A stretch of 64,000 bases of DNA from Salarias fasciatus (lineage: Eukaryota; Chordata; Actinopteri; Blenniiformes; Blenniidae): contig NC_043758.1 of the NCBI RefSeq assembly GCF_902148845.1, forward strand, positions 9,553,219-9,617,218. Direction: 5' to 3'. Made by a program: the position numbers and the translations under genes. The notes under the pieces are model-generated. The model ran no database searches. It was not told the origin of the DNA and was given only the letters and a program-made list of their open reading frames with translations. Of this stretch, positions 30,966 through 61,538 are shown in pieces (positions within the stretch are counted from its first letter, which is position 1; every line of letters starts with the position of its first letter).

Positions 30966-30995
<30 letters not shown>

Positions 30996-31010
30996 GGAGG
31001 GAGGAGGGGG
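30966..31010. repeat. (GA)n-rich purine tract near the phkg1 promoter
   Basis: AG repeats grade into GGGAGGAGG. On the transcribed (minus) strand this is a CT-rich initiator-like tract next to the inferred phkg1 start. Confidence 0.8.
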
Positions 31011-31149
31011 CTGCGCTTACAGGGATCCAGCATTACTCAACATGAGCATCGGACTGAGTGACAGGACAGGTGCTGCTGCGCCACGTGGTGGAGCTGATGG
31101 TCCCTGATGAGAGAAGCTGTGGAGCAGCTCCATGCTTTAGTGGCTTTTT

Positions 31150-31345
31150 TTTTTTTTTATGTGTGTGGAGTTTGCATGTTCTACCCTGTGTCTACAGCTG
31201 GTTCCTCCCACATCAAGGATGACATTTGCCCCCTTCCAGGAACCCCCTGTGCATGCTTTTGAGGTTAGTGGGTGACCTATTGGCCTGGTGGTGAACCGGT
31301 GACCTGTCCAGGATGTCCCGTCTCTCAGTTCCAGCCTACGCAACT
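31150..31345 (+). repeat. SINE copy, partial
   Basis: TGTGTGGAGTTTGCATGTTC begins the conserved middle of the family, followed by TTCCTCCCACATC and GTGACCTGTCCAGGATGTC. The tRNA-like head is lost; a T-rich run precedes it. Confidence 0.65.
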
Positions 31346-31930
31346 CTAGAAGTTGAAGCAATGTCCCCTGAGAATGTATTTTTGGAGGACAATTCGAACA
31401 TTTACTCAAGAAGGGGGGCGATCAGTGATTCAACTGAGTTTACTTGTCTTCTCTGCATGAACATCGATGAACAGCAGACATGCTCAGGCTTCGGCTTGTC
31501 TTCAATGGAGTTCTGCGCCTGTCATTGCAATCAGTCACAGTGGGGAGACACCTGGAACACGCAGGACCAGAGATCTGGTCACACACCCCTGGTGTAGAGG
31601 AAGGACGGGCGGATCAGAACATTCAGGTGAAACTAAATGCTCCAATAATGGAATCAGTCTGTTTACGATCCAAGTGCTTTATTAGTTTCAGACTAGTTCC
31701 AAGCAGAATGTTGTCATCTTGGAATCCAGAAGATGGAAAATTGTGTTTATTGCACCAGAAATCCTGAGCTAACGGGAGGAGTCTTAAACTGAAATCACAG
31801 ACACTACAACTGACAATCAACTCAAAACAAGCCATGCCAAAATATATAAACATTATTTATAAGACTATGTTTACAAAGCTCTGCAGAAATAATTTATGCT
31901 ATCTGATGTGCGACTCTCAAAATAACTCGT
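31346..31930. other. Intergenic, phkg1 to chchd2
   Basis: No gene recognised. Overlapping short frames (up to 95 codons) near 31467-31767 resemble nothing known. Confidence 0.55.
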
Positions 31931-31931
31931 G

Positions 31932-31937
31932 TTTATT
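31932..31937 (-). terminator. chchd2 poly(A) signal candidate
   Basis: TTTATT on the plus strand, AATAAA on the minus, about 80 bp after the chchd2 stop codon, implying a very short 3' UTR. Confidence 0.5.
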
Positions 31938-32016
31938 GTTTTGATTTCTGTTGAATGACGCCCTCTTGGTATCCAGAAGATGTGCGGTCATCTCTCTGCA
32001 GGTTTTTCTCTCCATC

Positions 32017-35000
32017 TCACGAAAGACCTGTGAAGGACAGAAAGTTTGACACATCTAGATGATCTCAGGTGGCAGATTTACTAAAAATCCTTCTGGACAA
32101 AAAATAAAGTGAAGCAGTCAGGAAGGCATTGGAAGTGCGCCTCCTTGTGGTCAGTTTGAATATTGCAAGAGCTCAAAAAACGAAGAAAGCAGCTGCTCAC
32201 TGATGGAACAGCTCGTTTGGCAGCATGCTGAGGATTCAGGTGGCATTTATTCACATCTTTATTACAACATCAAACCTGGACTCAGCTTTAAAGAGGCAAT
32301 AAAAAGACTGTAGAGATGATATACTGAAGGGCATCTTTTCGCTCACCGTTAGCAAACTTGCACTGTTTGAGCACATCACTGAAGCCCTCGCAGAGCTTCA
32401 GGTCGCTCTGGTTTTGTGCGCATTCGATGAACTGCTTGAGCTCGTAGGAGCAGGCCTGCTGCTGCTGAGGCATCTCCTGCTGGTACATAGACTGTGGCTG
32501 CTGCTGGTACATGGGCTGTGGCTGCTGCTGGTACATGGGCTGGGCTTGATACGGCTCCTGGGATACACAGAACAAATGGCAGGATGTTTCATCTACAATA
32601 AACACGCCATTAAAAACATCTGTGGAAAATGGATGACCAGTCCTTCCAAAGTTTAAATAAATCACAAGGCCTCATACAGTGGTTAATCAAAACATTATGA
32701 ATATATAAGGAAAACGGTTTAGACTGACATGTTCATTGAAGCACATTCAATCAGTAAAATAAATCAACATCTACTGTGGACGTGCTCATGTGAAGGGAGC
32801 ATTTATATATAGGTCACAATGAAGGAGAAGCATATCTTTGAAATGTTCAGTATCAGTGCATTTAGCTTATCAGACTACAACAGACTTAAAAACCTCAGCA
32901 GGCTTCAGCTGGTTATCTTTTACATCTACTTCAAACAGACTGGGTCACAGTTAATGAATAATTCACTCAAGACAGGACGTATCAGAGCAGTGTTTTTCAA
33001 CTATTGTGCCTTTGAAAATGAGTCAATTTAAGCTAATTGATCTAAAAACATTTTCTGAAAACGAATTGATTTTTGTCTGCAAATATGCTACTGTCGAGTG
33101 TCTGTGCTGTCTTGTGACTGGCAGGCTGATCATGTAAAGGCAGAATCATGCTTTAAGTGTGAATGAGACATGCAGAAATGAGATACACAGAATCGTCATG
33201 AGAGAATGCTTGTGGCCCATATGTTGCAGGAATGCAAAATAGTGACATTTCTTATTGGAAAATAGAGACATTTTTGGAAGTTTTTGTTTTCATGAACATT
33301 TCCTTATGCATGTAAAGCTTCCCAAGGCTAATGGCTGTGTCAATTGCCAGGTCATGAATATGATTTTTGACTGGTTTACAAAATAAAACACTCCTCGTGT
33401 GAGTGAAGCGTGGAGGGGAGCGACTTAGCAAGAGACAACAACTTGTTGGACATTGGCCGTTACTCCGGCTGCTACGTCAGCTGGAAATGACTTTTGGTCC
33501 TTTTTCCTAACAGTACACAGATTTGTACTCTGACAGGAGAATATGATTAGAAAATGTTATGCTGAAGAGGAGTGAAGAAAATACAGAACTGAAATTAACA
33601 CTGTTTTTTAATTTTTTTTCACCTGCATAAACACAAAAAGAACCAGGCAACTTTTGTAAAGTTGGAAAAAACCACAAAGATGAATTAGATTCACATTGAG
33701 TGAGTATGACTATCACTACTTTATTAATATATATACTATTACATGAAATGTCTCAATTACTTTTCTCTTTGTGTTTGATTCAAGACACTTTGACGAGACT
33801 GATTTCATCTTCTTAATATAGGTACAGAGTTTCAGTTTTTAACATTTTCAGTTGCCCTGTGATTTTTTTTCAGTGAAAAAAATGTACCCTGGCTCCAAAA
33901 ATGTTGAAAAACACTGTCGTAGAGGATGCACCAAACATATCATTAGTCCACATAAGGTCATACATATTACATTTATTAATTAGAAGTGATAGCACTCCCA
34001 CATGCTTTGATTACACAAAAAAAGTTTACTCTTTCCAATTTACGCATCGGTCTGTAAGATTCAGACACACTAATCTTCCTTAGCACTATTCCTGGCTTGT
34101 GGCTGGCTGAACTTCAGTTTACCTGGTATGTGACATCAGGCTTGGCAGGCTCTGAATGTCCTCCACCGAACCCTCCGGTCATCGCATGGCCGATGGTGTG
34201 GCCCACCGCAGATCCGATGCCTACGCCGGCGGCTGTAGCGGCCATCTGGGCAAACAGGCCCGGCTGCCTGGGTGCTGCCGCCGGGGCACCCACAGCAGAC
34301 GGAGGAGCCTGCATTGGAACCGGGGCGTGGGAGGGAGGGGGTGCAGCTCGAGCCATGGGGGGAGGAGGAGGAGGAGGTGCCCGGCTGTAAAGAGAAGGTG
34401 CTTATTATTACAGTATAATACAGACTTTAGAACCTACATTTATCTCCTTTCCTGTACATAGATGAAAATGCACCTGCATTGGGAGGCTTGAACAACAATT
34501 TTTTAAAGTATCGGAAATTATAGTAATAGCAACATTGTATGTCTGAGTACATTCTGTATGTGACACTGTGGTAAACAGTGTCGTTTGAGGTCAGTGGAAG
34601 TTGTTGTGTGTCTTTAATAATGAGGTGTGGAGCCTGGTGATACAGACAGTGCCCTGATCTGCAGAAATACACAAAATTCTTCCAATTGTCATTTCTTTTA
34701 TAAATATTTTTATGATGATGGCAAAGCATGCCTCACACAGACATCTGGAGGTAGTAAGATATGACTAATATTTTTATTATAGTTTTCAACTTTGTGTGAC
34801 TGTTTTGTTCTGTTTTTGCATCGGGGCACTGTCATGATGGATGAAACGACCGTTAAGTAATCACGTGCGTTAGGAGAACTTTGACAATAACAACATAACA
34901 TTATCCCTAAGCAAAGTGTCATATACTCCTCGTTTTCTTGATGTTACTGTACGTTTAAGCGAACAGATAATTTTAGTGTTGGATTAATAACAGAGCTAGG

Positions 35001-35306
35001 AACATGGAAATAGCCACGTGACGATTAAACCCGACCTAAACACACGTTCCTGTTACTTCTGAACAAATATAACACCCCAGGAATAAAACAGAGAAGATAT
35101 ACTTAAACAAAAGAAAGAAACTGAAGTAGTTACAGAACACAACAGATCATCGCCAGCTCAGTGAGGTTATCTAAACGTTAGCTTAAAGCTATCGCGCACA
35201 CCATTCTCTGCGTTTCAACCTATTTTGAGTTATAAATCTAAATCTTTAGATGTTACCTGGCTGGGGGAGCCATCCTGGACGTCCTGCTTCTGCTTCCTCT
35301 GGGCAT
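32017..35306 (-). CDS. chchd2: CHCHD2, twin CX9C mitochondrial protein
   Basis: Four coding exons on the minus strand (35306-35257, 34384-34123, 32557-32347, 32027-32017) join in phase to 177 aa; human CHCHD2 has 151. The last exon codes only the final residues (..NGLS, stop). The N-terminus [18 protein letters not shown] is basic and hydroxylated, fitting mitochondrial targeting. A proline/alanine-rich stretch follows, then the conserved hydrophobic segment [20 protein letters not shown], and a C-terminal CHCH domain with C-x9-C ([11 protein letters not shown]) and C-x9-C ([11 protein letters not shown]), which form the disulfides made by MIA40. CHCHD2 acts in the intermembrane space with MICOS and cytochrome oxidase, and as a nuclear regulator of COX4I2. 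CHCHD10 is the paralogue to exclude; the neighbours phkg1 and psph favour CHCHD2. The extra length comes from a tandem repeat of PMYQQQPQ type. Confidence 0.94.
32473..32541 (-). repeat. Coding 24-bp tandem repeat in chchd2 exon 3
   Basis: Three near-identical 24-bp units encode [16 protein letters not shown] and a diverged SMYQQEMP. The unit is absent from mammalian CHCHD2 as I know it and lies between the hydrophobic segment and the CHCH domain. The reading frame is kept. Confidence 0.85.
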
Positions 35307-35480
35307 TTTCAATAAAAGACGTCGCTTCTGGAGTTTTTACAGAGAAATACTATTACCGTGTAACTGACGGCTGATCTCGACGATTTCGACCTTAGAATAA
35401 TCCGGAACCTTCTGAGTGTTACATCATTTGTCCTCCGGCTAACTTCCGGTGTGATGTAAACAGCAGGCACGATTCCGTCA
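35307..35480 (-). promoter_or_regulatory. chchd2 promoter region
   Basis: Upstream of the start codon are two ETS-type cores (TTCCGG near 35401 as TCCGGAA and ACTTCCGG near 35443) and a TGATGTAA element near 35451. No TATA box is visible. This matches a housekeeping, nuclear-encoded mitochondrial gene promoter; the start site itself is inferred. Confidence 0.45.
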
Positions 35481-35837
35481 ATTTAAAAAAATATCTCACC
35501 TTCTGCTTCATTCGATTTTACAGCATTCTGTCTATAATTACACCTTTATTTTAGCTGTTCCTATGAATACTGGATTCACCGCAGAAGTTGGTACATATGT
35601 TTATTTCTCAATTAAATTAAGATTTTTATTTTAAATGTAAGAATTCAATTGTTTTAAAAATTGGGAAAATGTATCAATGAATGTCTGCTAATGGGTAAGT
35701 GTCTTTTATCATGTAACACTTGCTACAAATGCTATTTCCATAGATATCTTATAGAACACTATTGTATATTATACTTTTATATTATTTTATTATTATTTAT
35801 TTATTTTTATTATACTTTTTTATACTTTTTATTATTA

Positions 35838-36147
35838 CTCATCAAATACACCATCCAACAACCCCAAAACACTTTGTTGGACACGTTATAATCCGCACAT
35901 TCACTACGCTGTGGAACACCAACAAATATTGTAGCGTTACGACACTGTAGCAAATACTGGGAACTACTTTTTCTCTTGAAATCACTACGCCCAGATGCCA
36001 TGTTTAGTAAGTAGTTCCGTCTTAGCAATCTTCGCATAAACAACTAATCTCGTAATTTTGCATTAATATTTCACAGCGTAGTGAATGTGCGGATTATAAC
36101 GTGTCCACCAAAGTGTTTTGCCGTTGTTGGATTGTGTATTTGATGAG
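35838..36147. mobile_element. Foldback inverted-repeat DNA element, 310 bp
   Basis: The outer ends CTCATCAAATACACCATCC and (complement) CTCATCAAATACACAATCC start inverted repeats of about 75 bp that include CACGTTATAATCCGCACATT in both arms. The inside is about 160 bp with no open frame of note. This is a non-autonomous DNA transposon or a snap-back arm of the hAT-like element that follows; no clean target duplication was identified. Confidence 0.75.
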
Positions 36148-36676
36148 TTTGACAAGGGGAACCAAAAATACCATCCACTTCCATTATGTCCGTCCCGAAA
36201 ACCTTCCCTGACTCGCCTCTGAATAAACAACAGCTTGCCTTCACAAAAAAAGTAAGTATGCTGTTCAAAATGACTAAGGAATTGCGCTAAATGGGCCAAT
36301 TTGCCAAAATGTTTCAGTATCCCTTTAAGAGCATTCTGACCGACGTGCACTCTGCAATTGCAAACGAAAATACCAGTCACAGTATTGAGCCTCCAGTACA
36401 GTGGATGTTGCAGTCAATTTGGAGATCATGGAGGAGAAAGGGTCCGAAGAAGCTACAACTTCTAGAGAGGAAAACCTCAAAAACCCTTGGCCAAACTTAG
36501 ACCTATTCGTGTTCGTGTAACTAAGTAACTTTTACTCAAATTACATTGTAAATGATGTACTTTTGTACTTTTACTCGAGTAAAGTTTCAGATGGATACTT
36601 TTACTTTGAGTAGGATTTAAGCAAAGTAAAGATACTTTTACTCAATTACAATTTTTTTGTACTTTTTCCACCTCTG
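36148..36676 (+). mobile_element. Internally deleted hAT-like transposon remnant
   Basis: The right end reads TTGTACTTTTTCCACCTCTG, the terminal motif (CAGAGGTGG inverted) of a widespread teleost hAT family that also carries the TACTTTTACTCGAGTAAAG motif seen at 36570-36600. Upstream, ATG at 36428 opens a 30-codon frame containing ENLKNPWPNLDLF that looks like the start of a BED-finger hAT transposase, then runs directly into the terminal region. So almost the whole transposase is deleted. No left CAGAGGTGG end was found nearby; the foldback at 35.84-36.15 kb may belong to its left part. Confidence 0.65.
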
Positions 36677-36880
36677 CATATACCCTACATTTGCTTTCTG
36701 GTGTCCTCTTCTAATGAACAACCTTACAATATTCAGTGTTTTGAATACAAATGTAAATGTGTATAATACTTGGACAAAATGACTTGGTTTCTGTGTTTGA
36801 AATGTTTATTCTTGGAGAATGTGATTTATAAATGTGGAAAAACAATACATAAAATTCTTAATAAATAATTCCTTGCCTGG

Positions 36881-36886
36881 TTTATT
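36881..36886 (-). terminator. FAM98 gene poly(A) signal candidate
   Basis: TTTATT on the plus strand (AATAAA on minus) about 205 bp beyond the stop codon; another copy lies at 36805-36810. Confidence 0.5.
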
Positions 36887-37089
36887 CAGATGAACCAAAA
36901 TCTGATACAAAAATATCTGCTCTTAAGACAGCATTTCCAATTTTAAACTGTCAAATATGTACATCTGCTCCAACAAAAAATTATTACCAGATTTAAAAGA
37001 GAGAACTTCATCATAGGCCACATTCCAAAAACTTCAAAGAATCATGATCACTTCTCTAGTGAGGCTAAAAAACTCAAAACTAAGATCTG

Positions 37090-39650
<2,561 letters not shown>

Positions 39651-39770
39651 CGTCACAGTGGAGGTAGACGGTGGATCCACTCACTGCGGCAACAAACAGC
39701 TGCAGACTTGAAGCGTGTTTTCGGTTTGAGTTTGGCTGCTGCTTGCTTCCGTGTTTACAGGTGAGCCGCA
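39651..39770 (-). promoter_or_regulatory. FAM98 gene 5' leader and promoter
   Basis: The start codon at 39650 lies in a moderately CpG-rich patch. No TATA box was seen. The strong CTCF-like motif at 39771-39790 lies about 120 bp upstream of the ATG. Confidence 0.4.
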
Positions 39771-39790
39771 CAGCGCCCCCTGCTGGCCGG
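39771..39790 (-). promoter_or_regulatory. CTCF-like motif, reverse orientation
   Basis: On the minus strand it reads GGCCAGCAGGGGGCGCTG, close to the full CTCF consensus GGCCACCAGGGGGCGCTA. It is the best such match in the window and faces the forward motif at 22172-22191. Confidence 0.6.
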
Positions 39791-40223
39791 AGGGCACACA
39801 ACCCGCCTCACTTCCGCTCCATTCAGCGGTCACACCCACTGACAGTCTGGCCAGCGGTCACACCCACTGACCTTTAAGACTGATAGGCAATCCCTCTGTA
39901 ATTATTGACAACCAAGTGATCAAAGTCAAACAAATTGATCCTGTAAAACCAACTACATCCTGAACTGCAGATATCAGTATCGTTAAGACAGTTGAACTCA
40001 GACTCAAACACAAGATAATTTTAGTTTTAAGTATCTAATATTCTACATTTGGTTCATTTTGGTTTGTGACTTGTTACATTTATTTCGAGGAGTCAACCAA
40101 AATGCAAAGTGACACTTTCAGCAGTGTCCAGGAGGGGTCACCAGAGATCTGTCCTGGACTGGTGTCCAAGCAGATGTTCCCTCTGAGTACAGTGTGTTGC
40201 CTTCAACACCATAAAGACTCTGC
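39791..40223. other. Intergenic, short duplicated segment
   Basis: A direct repeat, AGCGGTCACACCCACTGAC, occurs at 39826-39843 and again at 39853-39871, a local tandem duplication. Nothing else is recognised. Confidence 0.6.
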
Positions 40224-40686
40224 TTAAAGCGACACTAAGGAACTTTTCAACCTTAATAAAACATGTTAATATCTTTTGTGATGATACTTCGACTTACAAC
40301 TCGTTGAATGACCCCTCTGTCATGGCCTGAGGGCGTCAGCATTGCTTTCACTCGGACTAAGCAGCTGTGAGGAGGGTGGTAGGAACCCTGCACACTAAAA
40401 AAACTCCAAATGTGCGAACTGCTTTACGGCATGCGTCACTTCATGATATAACATTGTTTAGCCACCATTAAATTCATGACCTCGTCGCTATCCGTCCTTC
40501 ACACAGCCACTGGAAACAAATGTAGGCGAGTTCAGTCCGACAACACGCCATCGGGAGCAGCATTTTACGGCGCCACGCGCTAAGCCTCATGGGAACTGTA
40601 GTATTCCTTCAGGCAAACACTACTGCTTTTGTCCACTGGCGCCGCCAAAATCAACAAAAACTGAAAGTTCCTTAGTGTTGCTTTAA
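40224..40686. mobile_element. TTAA-flanked inverted-repeat element (MITE), about 455 bp
   Basis: The ends AGCGACACTAAGGAACTTTTCA and (complement) AGCAACACTAAGGAACTTTCA are inverted repeats directly flanked on both sides by TTAA. The interior, CpG-containing, has no open frame. A TTAA target points to a piggyBac-type mobilising transposase, although the ends do not start with the CCC usual for piggyBac; the family is therefore open. Confidence 0.75.
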
Positions 40687-41898
40687 TGATTCATAGGTAT
40701 AATGTAAGAGTTAAAACATCAAACACAACACCCAACTTTATTTTTTAAATAATATTCACATTAAAAACACTCTTCAAGGGACATAAATATAGACTTACTA
40801 TGAGAAGTAATGTAGAAGCAACGGGTAACTAACTGGACACAAAAAAGCATGAGTATTATCCACAATATAGCAAAACAACTGGCACAAGCACATCCATCCA
40901 TCTTGTGTCTTTTTTTAATGACTATCAATTTCATGCTTATGAACATCAGAGACCTCAAATGCATGACTTTGCAATCTCCACACAAAAAGACTGCTGATCA
41001 GACCCAAATGGCTTCTTCTTTGTGAATCTATACTGCAGTCCACTTATTTTGACACACACAACTGAGATATTTCTACATGGAAGTCTGGCATGTTCCTTTT
41101 TTTATTTTTCTTCCTCCTTTACGACATGATTTCCTAAAACTTTTATACACTGCCTTGAATAAATTAAAACATAATGCAGTGATTTGGCAATCATATTTAC
41201 TTGAATTTTGTACCCCGCAGAACATAAACAACATATCAGTTCTTGAAATTGAGACCTTTTATGATTCCGTAGAAAATATCAGCTCAAGAAAAGAAGTTGG
41301 AAAAAGGCCATGTGTACTATTGTGCAGCATCCCCTCCTCTTTTAACAAGCGTCTGTAAATGTCTAGGAGTGAGGAGGACAGTTACCGGGGTAATGAGGAA
41401 GGTATTTGGTCAAATTCTCATCTGTTGGAAGATTACAGCAGCTCAACAGTTCGGGGATTTTGTTGCTTGAAATGAGCAACTGTAATGAGTTCAGGTCATC
41501 GGTTTTTGAAGCGTGGTAGAATGGAAGTTTTCTGTTTTCTCACTTTTACCACCAAGCTCCTGTGCAGGATTGTTTGAATGTGTGACAGGGAAGGCAAAGA
41601 ATCATTTGAAATCATTTTATGCAGAAATAGACAGTCCAGTTATAAACCCTGGAAGAAAAATGATGAAGTGAGATGAAAACGATGGACAGTCCCAGGATAA
41701 ATGCAACAAAATGTCTTTATTTAATGTACTTTCATAAGATAACATTTTTACATTTGAGACCTGAATGGAGGAAAAAAAGATTCTGAAATACAGATGACCA
41801 TATAAAAATTCTGTGTTTTAAGAAGTTCTGTTTAATAATAAATTTTGTACTATTGGAGAACCTGTTTGTATTCTTTTAAAATTGAATGCATTTGTACA

Positions 41899-41922
41899 GG
41901 GTTAGGGTTAGGGTTAGGGTTA
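41899..41922. repeat. Interstitial telomere-like repeat, four GGGTTA units
   Basis: Four perfect GGGTTA hexamers in AT-rich intergenic DNA, the vertebrate telomere unit on the plus strand. Confidence 0.9.
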
Positions 41923-42379
41923 ATACATTCATGTAATGAGCTGAGAATGTGGATTATACCCATGAAAAACTTACCAACATTAGAAAAAGATTAAAAAAAA
42001 TAAAATTCATGATAAGCGTCTGACTTTATCCCAGCAAATACTGTCAGTCAAAGAACTGACTTCAAACCTAAAGCTTAAAAACAGTCAGTATTCTTAACAT
42101 CAAGCCTATATTTCACACACAAAAGCCGCATAATGGTGCTCACATTCTAAAATATATGAACTAACTAACAAGGACATTGAGAGGTGAAAGTGCTGTTGAG
42201 AGGCTGCACAGTGATGTAGTCGTGGTTTCTTTTTTCTATCAAATATTCCTGGTTCAGGTCCAGGCTTTCTTTATGGAGTTTGCATCTTCTCTCTTTGCAT
42301 ACATGGATTTTCTTCAGTGAATCTGACTTTCTCACGCAGTCAAAAAAAAAAACATGCATTTGAGACTAAGTAGTGACTC

Positions 42380-42508
42380 AAAGTTGCCCCTGATTGTGTG
42401 GTTGTCTCTGTGTTTGGTCTGTGATGGACTGCTGGCCTGTCCTGGGCGTCTCCTCCCTTCAGCACTGCGACCCTGAGCTGGATGAAGCATTAGAGAAGAT
42501 GGATGGAA
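42380..42508 (+). repeat. SINE tail copy
   Basis: AAGTTGCCCCTGATTGTGTG, then GTGATGGACTGCTGGCCTGT, then CGACCCTGAGCTGGATGAAG and ending AAGATGGATGGA: the downstream half of the teleost SINE family, head missing. Confidence 0.75.
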
Positions 42509-43302
42509 GTGAAGCCGAAGTTTATTTATGGTCTTAAGTGGATCACATTGTAAACTGCATTATCTTGAGTATTTAAATTACCCGTCTGTACATGAACTCT
42601 GCTGGGTTGATTGAACCAATCTTGATGTCATTCGCGCTTCCTCGACTCAGTTCTGATCATTACTGATCATATTTATGCTCCTTTAACACTGAGCATGATT
42701 TAGCTTCAGCTCACGTCTTGCTGATGCAGCTGATGCCTCAGCAGAACTGTTTGAGTAGATGGACAGTGTTATTTACAGAATTATTGTTGTCGGGGAGCGG
42801 TGGGTTTTATGGTTTGTATATATAGATTTTATGGTTGTTGGTGTTGCTTGAGCAGCATCAAATCAATTTTATCTCACCATCTGCAGCAAGTCTTCCTGCA
42901 GAAACCCTTGAATTTAAAGGAGGGACTTCCACTTTTTGTCCTTACTCAGTAAAATGCATCATATTTACTGTAAGATTTCAATCTTTTACTCAATATTTAA
43001 TAAGAGCGCCTCTGCCTCTTACGTCTGACTGCACATGCACGCGCACCCATGCGGGCAGGCTTGAATACGGGCTGATTTATTAGCTTGGTTTGAACACGTG
43101 ACCCTGCTGTGTGCGAGCCACCTCGTCACACTTGCCACCCATAAACTGAGCAGGAACAATGGGGACAATGGCGCCGAGGCGTGATGGGGCCTGACATACA
43201 GTGCTTCCTCTCTGATGCCATATGTACAGAAGCCCCGGCCTCCCCGACCACAAAAGCCTCGCCATGCGTCAGGATGCTCGCTCTTTTATTGGGCTGACTC
43301 TG

Positions 43303-43329
43303 CCCCCCCCCCCCCCCCCCCCCCCCCCC
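43303..43329. repeat. Poly(C) run, 27 bp
   Basis: Twenty-seven consecutive C residues followed by CCACCCACCCCC. On the minus strand it could form G-quadruplex structure. Confidence 0.95.
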
Positions 43330-44700
43330 ACCCACCCCCTGCTCCATGAAAACCTGTGGAGGCTGACCTTTGACCCGTGAAGAGCGTCTGGACAGAGGGA
43401 GCAGACACGCCTCCTCTTCAGACAGAAACCCTGCACGGAGGACTTTTTGAACGTCTTCTGTATAGAGAAAAAGAAATCATTCACTGTAATAATAAAACTG
43501 CTGCATAAGATGGATCTAAGAAACACTGACTGCAAGGAGTGAAAATTGTTATCGATTATTCATGAGAGTTGAAACATTTTGTTCTATATGTGTCACTTTC
43601 CAGCAGACGTCCTTCTTCATGCCTCTCTCAAGGGGCTTCAGGATTAATGGAGAAGAACTAAAACCAATTTTTGATATTTGAATGCAGAGCTAAGCTTTTT
43701 TTTTCAGAACCTACACAAAAAGAAAACTTTAAATGTACATTTTGCACTGAGTGCGCGGCCCTGTTGGGCTCGGATGTGCTTCAGAAGCCAGTCTGGATAA
43801 AGTGTGTGTAGGATTTTACTTGGGTTCACTCTTTCAGTGTATGATTTCAAACTTTAAAATGTGCATGCCAGCATATAATACCCAAGACATTCCGGGTACA
43901 TTGTTTCATCTCACTCAGCTCCAGCTCATTACCCACTCATCGTCTGTGTCCTCAGACACTGCAGCTGTTTATCCAGACATTGTCATCTTCAGTCAGATAG
44001 TCTGAGCTTCTAATGACCACCATGATTTACTGTCCACACCTCTCTTTCCATTAGGCTTAATTATAACTTTGACATATAATGATTTCTCTATCCTTTTTTT
44101 CCCCCATATTTGTGTGGTATTTATTTGCCTGTGTTCTATGTTGTGACCTTTGATTATTGTTATACTCCCTGTTGATTGAGGATTTTAACTTGTAGAGAGA
44201 ATCCGTCCAGCTGCTTCTCAGTTTACAGCGCTGACCACAGCTTTGCATTGATTTGTTTTTCCTTTGGCTCTGCCGGGCGTCATTTAGATTCAAACTCAGG
44301 TCCTTCACACAAAGTGGAGGCACGACCTGATGGGCCGTCAGGGAAAAAAAAAGGAGGTTTTAGTTTTTAAAGTTTGTAAGTCTGTAAAAAAGTGAATATC
44401 AGTTTATAAGAAAATATTATTTAAAGAGAAACGAGAGATACTGTATTTGATATGATTTTTTTTAAAGATGAAATTATAATATTTTATAAATATAAAGATT
44501 TTAGAAACATATTTACATTTGTACACATTTTCAACACAGTTAATGTATTAAGCAGTCATTTTCCTGAAGCTATGGTGCATTTAAGGGTTATTTCTATATT
44601 TCAGTTTTTGTTCCTGGATAAGTTGAGAAAACTTTTCAAAGACATTCTGTTTTACATAAGATGATCTGATTGTAATCCTAATTTCTAGAGTGACTCCAGA

Positions 44701-45022
44701 GCACTTTGTTTGAAGTTGCATGAGACAGCGCCTCTCAGGTGTCTGCAGGTGAAGTGCTCAGGTGTGTGTGTGTGAGTGTGTGTGAGTGTGTGTGTGCTGT
44801 TTGCTGGGTGGAGACTGGTTACTGAGGTGACTGAAGACAACTCCCACAGGACACAGACCAGTCATCTGCTGGTGACAGAGGGAGGAGGAGAGCTCTCACA
44901 CACCTTCAACTGCTGGGCTCAGGTGTCCCCCCCCACACACACACTCACACTCACTCACGCACACACAGCCCAGCATCAACCGATGGCACACTGTCTGCGC
45001 GGATAAACGGAACCGACGCACG
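44701..45022 (+). promoter_or_regulatory. bicdl2 upstream region and 5' leader
   Basis: TG-rich (44760-44800) and CA-rich (44931-44967) tracts precede the start codon; the region becomes GC-richer from about 44980. No TATA box is obvious and the transcription start cannot be placed. Confidence 0.35.

Positions 45023-61538
<16,516 letters not shown>

Larger units (their letters stand above)
40687..44700. other. Intergenic, no gene supported
   Basis: AT-rich sequence between the FAM98 gene and bicdl2. It holds an interstitial telomere-like repeat, a SINE tail and a poly(C) run, listed separately. The longest frame is 93 codons and unlike any protein known to me. Confidence 0.55.

Noticed and set aside
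43126-43535. Glycine-run frames over the poly(C) tract
   Set aside because: Caused by the homopolymer; no protein resemblance.
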